A stretch of 64,000 nucleotides of DNA from Draconibacterium sediminis (lineage in GTDB: Bacteria; Bacteroidota; Bacteroidia; Bacteroidales; Prolixibacteraceae). How positions within the stretch are numbered: position 1 is the stretch's first letter; every line of letters begins with the position of its first letter. Shown here one piece after another: positions 9,118-17,819 of this stretch. Below the pieces are notes generated by a model. The model saw only the letters and a list, made by a program, of their open reading frames with translations, was not told the DNA's origin and did not search any database. Position numbers and translations under genes: made by a program. Location of the stretch: the NCBI RefSeq assembly GCF_000949475.1, contig NZ_JRHC01000001.1, positions 2,232,001-2,296,000 on the forward strand, given 5' to 3'.

Positions 9118-11858
9118 GCATAGTCGGATGGAGAAATCCCAAATTGTTTCTTAAAACACTGTGCGAAGTAGGAAGGAGATGAAAATCCAACTTCATGAGC
9201 AATTTCTGCCATACTTTTTCCGCTCGTCTTAATCAGTTCAAGGGATTCTTTCAGCTTCACTAAACGGACATATTCGCTTCCCGACATTCCGGTTAGTTTT
9301 TTTACTTTTCTGTACATTTGTACTCTTGATAGACCTGCCAAATCACTCAGCTCTTCTACCGTAAACTCTTCTTTTTGAATATTATCCTTCACTATCTTGG
9401 ATATTTTATCTAGAAAGTTTTTATCCAATCTTGAAATATTATTTTGTTCATCTTCAATAATATACTGGCTTTTGTAACGTTCGTGAATTTTTTTACGCAG
9501 GTCAAGCAATTTTCTAATCCTGATTTGTAGATGCTCTTTGCTAAAAGGTTTGGGAATATAAGAATCCGCTCCTTCTTCAAGGCCCTCCAACCTTTGTTCA
9601 AGTGAAGACTTTGCCGTTAACAGGATGATTGGAATATGGCAGGTTTTCAGATCATTTTTAAGTTGATGGGTTAATTCCAAACCGTCCATCTCTGGCATCA
9701 TTATATCGCTCACAATTAGATCTGGTTCTTCTTCTTCAATCATTTTTAAGGCAATTTTTCCATTTTGGGCTTCAAAAACGTCGTATGTATCCTGTAGACA
9801 TTCTTTCACATATGACCGTACGTCATTGTCATCTTCAACAAGCAGAACAACTGGTTTTGGTATGGAGTCCGGTGTTTTGATTGTTGCCCCTTTATCATTG
9901 TCCACATTCTGCTTGGTATTACTATAACCCAGCAGATCTTGCACCAACGGTTTTTGACCTTCATCCTTTATTTTTTCTTCCTGGGTTAAATGTGCATCTC
10001 CCAATGGAAGTTTTACTATAAATGTTGTTTTTTTACTTTCAATGCTCTCAACAGTTATTCTACCGCGGTGCATCTCAACAAATTCCTTTGATAAAGCCAG
10101 TCCCAGTCCTGTCCCTTTCAAATTGTCTGTTTTGTCAACCTGATAAAAACGGTCAAAAATATGATTGATATGTTTTTGTGAGATTCCTTTTCCGTTATCC
10201 GTGACTTCAATTATCAGTTGTTCTTCCCACAAAGATTTTACAGTGAGTAGTTCTTTTCGAAGTTTAATTCTAATAGTGCCACCCGTTGGTGTAAATTTAA
10301 ATGCATTGGAAAGAAGATTAAATACAACTTTGTCTAGTTTGTCCCAATCAAACCAGGCTTTGAGTTGCGATAAATTGGTGTCGAAAATCAAATTAATCTG
10401 TCTATTCTCGGCAAGCGACAAAAATGATTCATGAATATCGCTAAGAAATTTAACCACATCATAATGACCTGCCTGAAGCTTCATTTTTGAATTTTCTATT
10501 TTTCGGAAGTCCATGAGCTGGTTGATCAACTGGAGTAACCTCAGTGAGTTCTTATGCATCAGGCTAACTCGTTTATAAATATTATCCGGTAAATCAGATG
10601 TCTTTAAAAGATCCTCAAGAGGGCCGACAATCAGAGTGAGAGGTGTTCTGAATTCGTGAGAAATATTTGTAAAAAACTTCAGTTTTTCTTGCGTAATCTT
10701 CTCTACTTTATCTGATAGCTTTTTTAATTCTTTCTTTTGCTTTTTGAGATGAATGTTAGCATCCTTTAATTTATAAAATGATCGAACGAGCAAGAACATT
10801 AAAAGGATAACAAGCACGAAAGTGCCTGTAACTAGATATAACATGAACTGTTGAAACTTAAACTTTTCACCCAGATTCAGTAGCATATCCTTAGATTTGG
10901 AAATATCGGTTTGAAGTGAGTTGATTTTATCAAATTGTTTCCTGATTATGTCAACATTTGAGCGGTCTACAAGTGTCGTACTTAGTAGATTTTCTTTTTC
11001 GAACACCTCATTGTGCAGAATTTTTGACGCAATCTCAATCGCTTCTTTTCCTCCAGTTGGGTAAATTAGAGTGGCAGAGAGAATTCCTTTTTCAACCATT
11101 TCTATTCCTCCTCCTGCATTAGGTAATCCGTCGATTCCAATTATTAAAATATGATCTTCGTTTATCGATTGATCAATAACATTCCTGGCCATTACCGCAT
11201 AATCATCATTGAATGCAAAGATTGCATCAACATCGATGTCTCTTTTGATGATCTCAGATAAACTGTCAGTCACAACTTCAAGTGTCTCAGTTGTATTAAT
11301 CCTCATAATATTTTGAAGTAGAGGAAAATTCTCCAGAGTTTCATTAAAACCACGGGTTCGCTCAATAGCTGGTGAAGAAGTTAAACCTCCCATAATTTCT
11401 ACAATATTACCCTTGTTGTTAAGCCTATTGGCGATGTAACTTGCAGCAACTTTCCCAATCATGTAGTTATCACCACCTACGTATGCCGTATAATTATCTG
11501 AATTGATTCTTCTATCAACCAATACTACCGGTATACCTTTTTTAAATACCGCATCGATAACCGGTTGTACGGGATCAATTTGATAGGGAGATACAATTAA
11601 CAAGTCGATACCCATTTCAACCAATTCGTGAATCTGTTGCACCTGTAGGTTGGCATCGTCATAGGACTGTTTTATGATCAAGGATAAATCATCATGAAAC
11701 ATTATTTCACGCTCCATTTCAGCTTCCATATTTAGTCGCCAATCTCCATGTTGGGCACACTGAGAAAAACCTATTAGGTATTTATCTTTGGCGAATCCAT
11801 ATTCTGAAATGAAAAGAAGGAGTAGAATCGTTGATATTTGTTTTAAAAAAAAACTCAT
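9108..11858 (-). CDS. Hybrid two-component system with periplasmic sugar-binding sensor (HTCS 1)
   Basis: 916 residues combining sensor, kinase, receiver and DNA-binding output in one chain. A signal peptide (ILLLLFISEYGFA) is followed by a type-1 periplasmic-binding domain, residues about 25-300 (IGFSQCAQHGDWRLN, DLLIVSPYQIDPVQPVID, VLVDRRI, GIDGLPNAGGG). One transmembrane helix lies near 340-360. The kinase has NISHEFRTPLTL with His401 and the ATPase blocks NAFKFTPTGG and GTGLGLALSKEFV. The receiver has LLVEDD and VSDIMMPEMDG with Asp718. The C-terminus is an AraC-type HTH (AEIAHEVGFSSPSYFAQCFKKQFG). This architecture matches the Bacteroides fructan regulator BT1754, whose binding domain senses fructose. 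It is divergent from the sugar porter operon, with the putative operator between them. Confidence 0.95.
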   Translation of the reverse strand: MSFFLKQISTILLLLFISEYGFAKDKYLIGFSQCAQHGDWRLNMEAEMEREIMFHDDLSLIIKQSYDDANLQVQQIHELVEMGIDLLIVSPYQIDPVQPVIDAVFKKGIPVVLVDRRINSDNYTAYVGGDNYMIGKVAASYIANRLNNKGNIVEIMGGLTSSPAIERTRGFNETLENFPLLQNIMRINTTETLEVVTDSLSEIIKRDIDVDAIFAFNDDYAVMARNVIDQSINEDHILIIGIDGLPNAGGGIEMVEKGILSATLIYPTGGKEAIEIASKILHNEVFEKENLLSTTLVDRSNVDIIRKQFDKINSLQTDISKSKDMLLNLGEKFKFQQFMLYLVTGTFVLVILLMFLLVRSFYKLKDANIHLKKQKKELKKLSDKVEKITQEKLKFFTNISHEFRTPLTLIVGPLEDLLKTSDLPDNIYKRVSLMHKNSLRLLQLINQLMDFRKIENSKMKLQAGHYDVVKFLSDIHESFLSLAENRQINLIFDTNLSQLKAWFDWDKLDKVVFNLLSNAFKFTPTGGTIRIKLRKELLTVKSLWEEQLIIEVTDNGKGISQKHINHIFDRFYQVDKTDNLKGTGLGLALSKEFVEMHRGRITVESIESKKTTFIVKLPLGDAHLTQEEKIKDEGQKPLVQDLLGYSNTKQNVDNDKGATIKTPDSIPKPVVLLVEDDNDVRSYVKECLQDTYDVFEAQNGKIALKMIEEEEPDLIVSDIMMPEMDGLELTHQLKNDLKTCHIPIILLTAKSSLEQRLEGLEEGADSYIPKPFSKEHLQIRIRKLLDLRKKIHERYKSQYIIEDEQNNISRLDKNFLDKISKIVKDNIQKEEFTVEELSDLAGLSRVQMYRKVKKLTGMSGSEYVRLVKLKESLELIKTSGKSMAEIAHEVGFSSPSYFAQCFKKQFGISPSDYAKK

Positions 11859-12168
11859 TCCTAATATTTGAAAAGCCTGACTAAAATAGAATAAATTTGC
11901 TTAACGTTATTACCAAACCAAATAAATCGAATGCTAGTCCCATTCTTATTCTGGGGGACTCGTTAACATTATTATCAATAAATAAATTAACGGTTTGAAA
12001 ATTTGATTCATATTGATAAGAAAGTGTGAGAAGCTGTGAGTGATTATAAAAATTTCTAAATGAATCTCGTTCATTTTGCATAAATATAATGCTTAAATCT
12101 AAATTCGAGGATAATAATTGTTCGCTCTTTATAGTTGGAGCAATGGAATAAGATACCTCTTACACAAT
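11859..12168. other. Intergenic DNA between HTCS 1 and the operator, no gene seen
   Basis: About 310 bases between the start of the regulator and the operator cluster. A 66-codon minus-strand frame at 11881-12081 has no recognisable protein features and no plausible start context. I could not find a CAAAnnTA (minus-strand -7) element for the regulator here. Confidence 0.6.
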
Positions 12169-12258
12169 TGTTACATTTACTTGTAAAAATGTTTCAGGGT
12201 TGTTGCTTGGAGTCGTAGTTACTGAAGTGTTGAAACATCATTGCTTGTATTTGTAACA
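12169..12258. promoter_or_regulatory. Putative HTCS operator: four TGTTWCA half-sites
   Basis: TGTTACA at 12169-12175 and TGTTTCA at 12190-12196 form a direct repeat with 21-bp spacing. Their mirror images TGAAACA at 12231-12237 and TGTAACA at 12252-12258 have the same 21-bp spacing. The two 28-bp arms (12169-12196 and 12231-12258) match at 20 of 28 positions when one is reverse-complemented, including internal TAC, G and AA positions, and are 34 bp apart. Half-sites two helical turns apart are what an AraC-type output domain would bind. The right arm ends 30 bp before a -7 element. No second copy was found in the intergenic regions of the locus. Binding by either HTCS is inferred. Confidence 0.6.
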
Positions 12259-12288
12259 TTCATTAATGCCTTCAAATTGGCGTCCCGC

Positions 12289-12296
12289 TACTTTTG
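12289..12296 (+). promoter_or_regulatory. -7 promoter element of the sugar porter-fructokinase-SusCD operon
   Basis: TACTTTTG matches the Bacteroidota -7 consensus TAnnTTTG, 35 bases before the ATG at 12331. No TTTG -33 element lies at the usual 19-21 bp upstream; the operator arm ending at 12258 takes that place. This is what an activator-dependent promoter would look like. Confidence 0.55.
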
Positions 12297-12330
12297 GTTC
12301 AGAGTTTTAAACCAATAATTCTGAATCGAA

Positions 12331-13668
12331 ATGAAACAACAGAACGTTTTAACCGTCGCCTTGATCATTGCTTTAGGCGGATTTCTTTTTGGCTACGATA
12401 TTGCCATGATGTCGGGGACGACAACACAACTTGAAGAGCTATATAATTTAAATAGTTTTTGGTTAGGTTTTACCATAGCAATAGCTATTGTAGGTACTAT
12501 AATTGGTACTATAATAATAGGGAAACCAGCTGAAAAGTTTGGCCGACGCAAATCTTTAATCATTTTATCAGGTATCTTTTTTATTTCAGCTTTAGGAAGT
12601 GCTTTTTCAATAGGCTGGGGTATGTTGCTATTTTTTAGATTGGTGACAGGCATAATGCTAGGTTGTATTTCAGTGGTTACACCCATGTTTATTGCCGAAA
12701 TTTCACCGGCAAAAAAACGTGGGCAATTAGTGTTACTCAATCAGTTTTTTGTTGTAACTGCTATTTTCCTGGCATTTGCAGTTAATTATTTTTTGGTCAG
12801 CACCATTGATCTCGATTCCTGGCGTTGGATGATTGGAATTGAGGCAATTCCTGCCCTTTCATTCTTTTTATTGTTGAATCTGGTTCCTGAGAGTCCGAGA
12901 TGGTTAATTAACCATGGACGATATGAAGAGGCTTTGTCCACTTTTGAACGTATCAAAGCTGAGGATCCGGAAGAGGAAGTCAGGATTGTGAAAGAATCAG
13001 TTAAGCAGGAAGAAGCTATCGGTCACGCTAAACTGTTTGTAAAAGAAAACCGTTTCCCGGTGATGATTGCAATAATGATTGCTGCTTTCAACCAATTAGC
13101 CGGTATTAATGCCATAATGATTTATGCCCCGCGTGTTTTTGAAATGGCAGGGTTCGAAACCGATATCTCTTTACTCCAATCCATCTCGGTAGGTGCAACA
13201 AATCTGCTTTTCACCTTTGTAGCTCTTTTTCTTATCGATAAATACGGACGGCGCACATTGTTAATGGTTGGTTCAGTTGGTATGGTATTTTTTCTTGGAA
13301 TGCTTTCAAAATCTTTCTTTACCGAAAATTACTCCGATCTGGGAGGCTACGGGGTAATGATTTACCTGATGGGCTTTATCGCGTTTTTTGCGTTCTCGCA
13401 AGGAGCTGTTCTTTGGGTAGTTATTTCAGAAATATTTCCCAACAAAGTGCGTTCGCAGGGACAGGCACTCGGAAGTTTTACCCATTGGATTTTTGCTGCT
13501 GCACTTATATGGGGATTTCCGGTTTTAAACAATGCAGTTGGTGGCGGAGTCTCCTTTGGTTTTTTCGCGATCATGATGGTATTCCATTTCTTTTTTGCAT
13601 GGAAAGTTCTTCCTGAAACCAAGGGGAAATCGCTGGAGGAAATTCAGCTTGAGATGAAAAGAAAATAA
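12331..13668 (+). CDS. MFS sugar porter, probably inner membrane fructose importer
   Basis: 445 residues with about 12 hydrophobic segments. Sugar porter family signatures are clear: GGFLFGYDIAMMSG in helix 1, KFGRR in the first cytoplasmic loop, VPESPRWLINHGRYEEAL before the central loop, NQLAGINAIMIYAPRVF in helix 7, DKYGRRTLL and the C-terminal PETKGKSLEEIQ. These proteins take up monosaccharides, usually by proton symport. A fructokinase follows after 32 bases, and GH32 enzymes surround the pair, so fructose is the likely substrate. It is first in the half-B operon, directly behind the putative operator and -7 element. The sequence itself does not reveal sugar specificity. Confidence 0.93.
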   Translation: MKQQNVLTVALIIALGGFLFGYDIAMMSGTTTQLEELYNLNSFWLGFTIAIAIVGTIIGTIIIGKPAEKFGRRKSLIILSGIFFISALGSAFSIGWGMLLFFRLVTGIMLGCISVVTPMFIAEISPAKKRGQLVLLNQFFVVTAIFLAFAVNYFLVSTIDLDSWRWMIGIEAIPALSFFLLLNLVPESPRWLINHGRYEEALSTFERIKAEDPEEEVRIVKESVKQEEAIGHAKLFVKENRFPVMIAIMIAAFNQLAGINAIMIYAPRVFEMAGFETDISLLQSISVGATNLLFTFVALFLIDKYGRRTLLMVGSVGMVFFLGMLSKSFFTENYSDLGGYGVMIYLMGFIAFFAFSQGAVLWVVISEIFPNKVRSQGQALGSFTHWIFAAALIWGFPVLNNAVGGGVSFGFFAIMMVFHFFFAWKVLPETKGKSLEEIQLEMKRK

Positions 13669-13700
13669 CACTCATCATATAACATCAAAAGAAACTAATC

Positions 13701-14603
13701 ATGGAAATTAAAAACAAGGAAATATTGTGCATTGGGGAAGTGCTTTGGGACAGGTTGCCTTCGGGAGCAAAACCGGGAGGAGCGCCAATGAACGTGGCGC
13801 TTCACCTGAATGCTATCGGCATGGATGCTACCATTGCCAGTAGCATAGGGAATGACGATGAAGGCAATAAACTAAAAGCCTTTTTGAATAGGTCGGGGCT
13901 CGATACCAGTTATATCCAAACGGAAGATTTTTTGCCAACAAGTGAAGTTATTGTTCAACTTGATGAAAACAATAATGCAACCTACGAAATATGTGAACCA
14001 GTAGCGTGGGATAACATTCGATTGACAAAAGAATTAATGGATAAAGCAAAAAAGTCCGGTCTGCTGATTTATGGTACGCTTGCTTCTCGAAATCCTATCT
14101 CGCGGGAATCTATCATGTTTTTATTAGACTATAGTGGAGTAAAGCTCGTGGACGTCAATTTTCGAAAGCCTTACGACTCGCAAAAGGTAGTTGAAGAGCT
14201 TTTGATGAAAGCTGATATTGTGAAGATGAATGAAGACGAACTAGTCGTTTTTGCAAACTGGTACAATAAACATAAATATGACGAGAAAAGCCTGATTAAA
14301 TGGTTTGCTTCACAATACAACATAAAAATGGTTTGTATTACAAAAGGTGAAGACGGAGTCATTTTGTACTGCGAAGGTGAATTTTATGAGCATCCGGGCT
14401 TCAAGGTAAATGCAGTTGATACAGTTGGGGCCGGCGATGCATTTCTGGCTGGATTAATTTCTTCGCTTATAAATGGTAAATCCCCTGATGAAGCCTTGGC
14501 ATTTGCATGCGCAACCGGTGCCTTTGTGGCAACAAAAACGGGAGCGACCCCTAATTACGATATGAAAGAAATCAATTCGATACTATCTGAAATTAAAGTG
14601 TAA
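13701..14603 (+). CDS. Fructokinase, PfkB/ribokinase family
   Basis: 300 residues. PfkB signatures: GGAPMNVALHLNAIG near residue 26 (signature 1 region), VDVNFRKPYD, VKMNEDE and the C-terminal VDTVGAGDAFLAGL, which carries the anion hole and catalytic aspartate. It phosphorylates a monosaccharide in the cytoplasm with ATP. The position between a sugar porter and a SusCD pair in a GH32 locus points to fructose to fructose-6-phosphate, the same gene order logic as the Bacteroides fructan locus. The start ATG at 13701 gives a normal N-terminus with the family opening (ILCIGEVLWDRLPSG). SusC starts 43 bases after the stop. Confidence 0.93.
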   Translation: MEIKNKEILCIGEVLWDRLPSGAKPGGAPMNVALHLNAIGMDATIASSIGNDDEGNKLKAFLNRSGLDTSYIQTEDFLPTSEVIVQLDENNNATYEICEPVAWDNIRLTKELMDKAKKSGLLIYGTLASRNPISRESIMFLLDYSGVKLVDVNFRKPYDSQKVVEELLMKADIVKMNEDELVVFANWYNKHKYDEKSLIKWFASQYNIKMVCITKGEDGVILYCEGEFYEHPGFKVNAVDTVGAGDAFLAGLISSLINGKSPDEALAFACATGAFVATKTGATPNYDMKEINSILSEIKV

Positions 14604-14646
14604 GTGAGAAATAAATAATACTAAAACTAAGTAATCTTATTTAATT

Positions 14647-17600
14647 ATGATGAAACTAATCAAATTGAAAAAAGCAGGCAAAGGGATATTTATTGTCCTG
14701 TTGAGTTTGCTTTCAACAGTGTCGTTTGCACAGCAAGCCACTGTTTCTGGTAATGTTACAGACTCCAACGGGGAAAGTTTGCCCGGCGTAACTATTATTG
14801 AAAAAGGAACGACGAATGGAACAATTACTGGTATTGACGGGGATTATACCATCTCTGTTTCAACAGATGCAACACTCGTATTCAGTTTTGTGGGTATGCT
14901 TAAGCAGGAAATTGCTGTAGGCAATCAAACAACAATTAATGTACAGTTGAATGAAGAAGCTATTGGCTTAGACCAGATTGTTGTAACGGGTTATCAAACG
15001 CAGAAAAAAGCTGATTTAACAGGTGCCATCAGCGTAGTTGAAATGGATGAAGTAAAAGAAACACCAACAGGAAATGCTATTAAAGCATTGCAGGGCCGTG
15101 TTGCCGGGCTTTATGTAACTACTGACGGAAATCCGGGGTCATTCGCTACTGTTCGAATCAGAGGTGGTAGTACCATGGGCGGAGGAAGTAACGATCCGCT
15201 CTATATTATTGATGGAGTGCCGACAACCGGAGGTATTGAACAACTAAACCCGAACGACATCGAATCGATGCAGGTATTAAAAGATGCTTCTGCTGCCAGT
15301 ATCTATGGTTCGCGGGCAAACAACGGTGTAATTCTTATTACAACTAAAAAAGGAAAAGAAGGAGTTACCAAGGTTGAATTCAGTTCTTATGCCACTATTC
15401 AGCAATATACTTCAAAACTCGATGTGCTGAATACCTATGACCGGGGATATGTAAACTGGCAGGCTGCAATCAACGACGGATTGACACCAACTTCAAGTAT
15501 TTATAAATACGACTGGCATCTGGATGGCGACAATGCAGTGCTCGACAAAATTTTATTGCCTGAATATATCGATCCTGCACAAACCATGCGTCCGGCTGAT
15601 ACACGCTGGTACGACGAGATTTCTCAAACTTCACTTATTCAGTCCTATAACCTTACAATCTCTAACGGAAATGAAAGAGGAAGTTCACTTATTTCTTTGA
15701 ATTATTATAACCACGACGGGATTATCAAAGAAACTAACTCGAATAAAATTACCGCACGTATTAATTCCGATTATAATTTTTGGGACGGAAAATTAAAGGT
15801 GGGAGAGAACCTGAATGTTTCAAAAATATACAATGCCGAAATTCCTACCGGCGATGTAATGTACCTGGCATTGGTGCAACAACCCGTCGTTCCGGTAAAT
15901 TCTGTTGATGGTGGCTGGGGTGGTCCTGCCCCGGGAATGACAGATCGGCACAATCCGGTTCGTTTAATCGAGCAGAACAAACAAAACAAAGGAAAATCAT
16001 CGCGGGTTTTTGGAAATATTTATGCCGACCTCGAAATAATGAAAGGCTTACATTTCAGGACAAGTTATGGTGTGGACTACACCCAAACTTATAGGCGTAA
16101 AATGGATTATAGTTATGTGTCGGGATTTTTGATTAGTGACATTAACCGTACAACCACTTCACAGTCGCACAACTTATCATGGACATGGACCAACACATTG
16201 AATTACAAGTTCGAAAAAGAAAAACACAGCCTTGATGTGGTTGCAGGAACTGAAGCCATTAAATACGAAGATGAATGGTTCTGGGCAAGTCGCGAAGGTT
16301 TTGTTCTTGAAGATCCTGATTATATGTACCTCGATGCCGGAACGGAAAAAGTATTAAACGGAGGAGGTGGTTCAGGTAACTCACTATTTTCTGTTTTCGC
16401 GAAAGCTAACTATGTATATGATTCAAAATATTTGTTTTCAGCAACACTACGCCGCGATGGTTCATCACGTTTTGGTAAAGATAATTTGTACGGAATCTTC
16501 CCGGCCTTTTCTTTAGGATGGAGAATCAGTGAAGAAAACTTTATGGAGTCTGTTTCATCTGTTTCTAATCTGAAACTAAGAGCCGGCTGGGGTATTACCG
16601 GTAACCAGCAAATTAGTAACGAAGCCATTTATTCAATTTATCGTACGGATTATGGCGTTGATCCTACATGGGTTTTCGACTCTGGAACAGCTTATGATAT
16701 AATGGGAGTTGATACTGGAACGCTGCCTTCCGGATTCAGAAAAATACGTGAGGGAAATCCATTGCTCAAATGGGAAGAAGCCAATCAAACTAACCTCGGT
16801 ATCGATTTTGGTTTCTTCGACCAGACGATTTACGGAAGTATCGATTATTTCTTTAAGGAAACAAAGGATATTTTAATTGAACCTCCCTATCTCGCAGTTA
16901 AAGGTGAAGGTGGAAACCAATGGGTAAACGGAGCAACTCTTGAAAACAAAGGATGGGAAGTAGTATTCGGTTACAGAAAAGATTTTGCAAGTGGACTTAG
17001 TATGGATTTAGCGGCGAATGTATCGTCGTATAAACGGGAAGTAACCTATTTGCCAGATGAAGTTCTTACCGGATATCCTGGCGACCCGGGAACTAACAAA
17101 ACTGTAATCGGACATTCTGATTTAGTTCATTTTGGATATATCGCGGATGGAATATTCCAGAACCAGGATGAAGTGAATGCCCATGCTGAACAAACCGGCA
17201 AAGGAGTTGGTCGTATTCGATATAAAGATATTGGAGGATTGGATGCCGATGGTAATTTCGTTTATGAACCAGATGGTGTTGTTGACGCTCTTGACAGGAC
17301 TTGGCTTGGAGATCCCAACCCGGATTTTGAATACGGATTAAACGCCAGTTTCTCCTATAAAGATTTCGATTTAAATATATTCTTTCAGGGAATTTATGGT
17401 GCCGATGTCTACAACGAATTTAAACACCTCACCGATTTTACATCTATCTGGCAGGGAACAAACTTTGGATCAAGAACTCTGGATGCCTGGACTCCAAACA
17501 ATACTGGTTCTACTATTCCAATGTTGACTCTGACCGATACTAACAACGAAAACCGGGGGTCAACCTATTTCATCGAAAACGGTTCGTACCTGAAATTGAG

Positions 17601-17808
17601 AAATTTGCAGTTGGGTTATAATCTCCCCAAAAATCTGGTTAATAAAGCCAAACTGTCATCAGCACGTGTTTATCTGCAAGGACAAAACCTTTTCACAATA
17701 AAAGATTCGAAAGGTAACGACCAGTTCACAGGTGTTGACCCTGAATCACCCGGATTTGCATATCCGATCCCGGCAAGTTACACAATTGGTGTTAATCTAA
17801 CTTTTTAA
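14647..17808 (+). CDS. SusC-type TonB-dependent receptor (half B)
   Basis: 1053 residues, full length. The signal peptide ends about residue 28 (SLLSTVSFAQ). An N-terminal carboxypeptidase-regulatory-like domain follows (VSGNVTDSNGESLPGV, DGDYTISV), then a plug with LNPNDIESMQVLKDASAA and SIYGSRANNGVILITTKKG, and a 22-strand barrel ending GVNLTF. It imports glycan oligosaccharides with TonB energy, paired with the SusD that starts 11 bases later. Two ATGs (14647 and 14650) are adjacent; either gives the same signal. Its C-terminal blocks match those of the truncated SusC at the left edge, so the locus has two receptor pairs. Confidence 0.96.
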   Translation: MMKLIKLKKAGKGIFIVLLSLLSTVSFAQQATVSGNVTDSNGESLPGVTIIEKGTTNGTITGIDGDYTISVSTDATLVFSFVGMLKQEIAVGNQTTINVQLNEEAIGLDQIVVTGYQTQKKADLTGAISVVEMDEVKETPTGNAIKALQGRVAGLYVTTDGNPGSFATVRIRGGSTMGGGSNDPLYIIDGVPTTGGIEQLNPNDIESMQVLKDASAASIYGSRANNGVILITTKKGKEGVTKVEFSSYATIQQYTSKLDVLNTYDRGYVNWQAAINDGLTPTSSIYKYDWHLDGDNAVLDKILLPEYIDPAQTMRPADTRWYDEISQTSLIQSYNLTISNGNERGSSLISLNYYNHDGIIKETNSNKITARINSDYNFWDGKLKVGENLNVSKIYNAEIPTGDVMYLALVQQPVVPVNSVDGGWGGPAPGMTDRHNPVRLIEQNKQNKGKSSRVFGNIYADLEIMKGLHFRTSYGVDYTQTYRRKMDYSYVSGFLISDINRTTTSQSHNLSWTWTNTLNYKFEKEKHSLDVVAGTEAIKYEDEWFWASREGFVLEDPDYMYLDAGTEKVLNGGGGSGNSLFSVFAKANYVYDSKYLFSATLRRDGSSRFGKDNLYGIFPAFSLGWRISEENFMESVSSVSNLKLRAGWGITGNQQISNEAIYSIYRTDYGVDPTWVFDSGTAYDIMGVDTGTLPSGFRKIREGNPLLKWEEANQTNLGIDFGFFDQTIYGSIDYFFKETKDILIEPPYLAVKGEGGNQWVNGATLENKGWEVVFGYRKDFASGLSMDLAANVSSYKREVTYLPDEVLTGYPGDPGTNKTVIGHSDLVHFGYIADGIFQNQDEVNAHAEQTGKGVGRIRYKDIGGLDADGNFVYEPDGVVDALDRTWLGDPNPDFEYGLNASFSYKDFDLNIFFQGIYGADVYNEFKHLTDFTSIWQGTNFGSRTLDAWTPNNTGSTIPMLTLTDTNNENRGSTYFIENGSYLKLRNLQLGYNLPKNLVNKAKLSSARVYLQGQNLFTIKDSKGNDQFTGVDPESPGFAYPIPASYTIGVNLTF

Positions 17809-17819
17809 AACGGACTATC

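Noticed and set aside
11881..12081. 66-codon minus-strand frame upstream of HTCS 1
   Set aside because: No recognisable features, no ribosome-binding site, and it occupies the likely leader region of the regulator.
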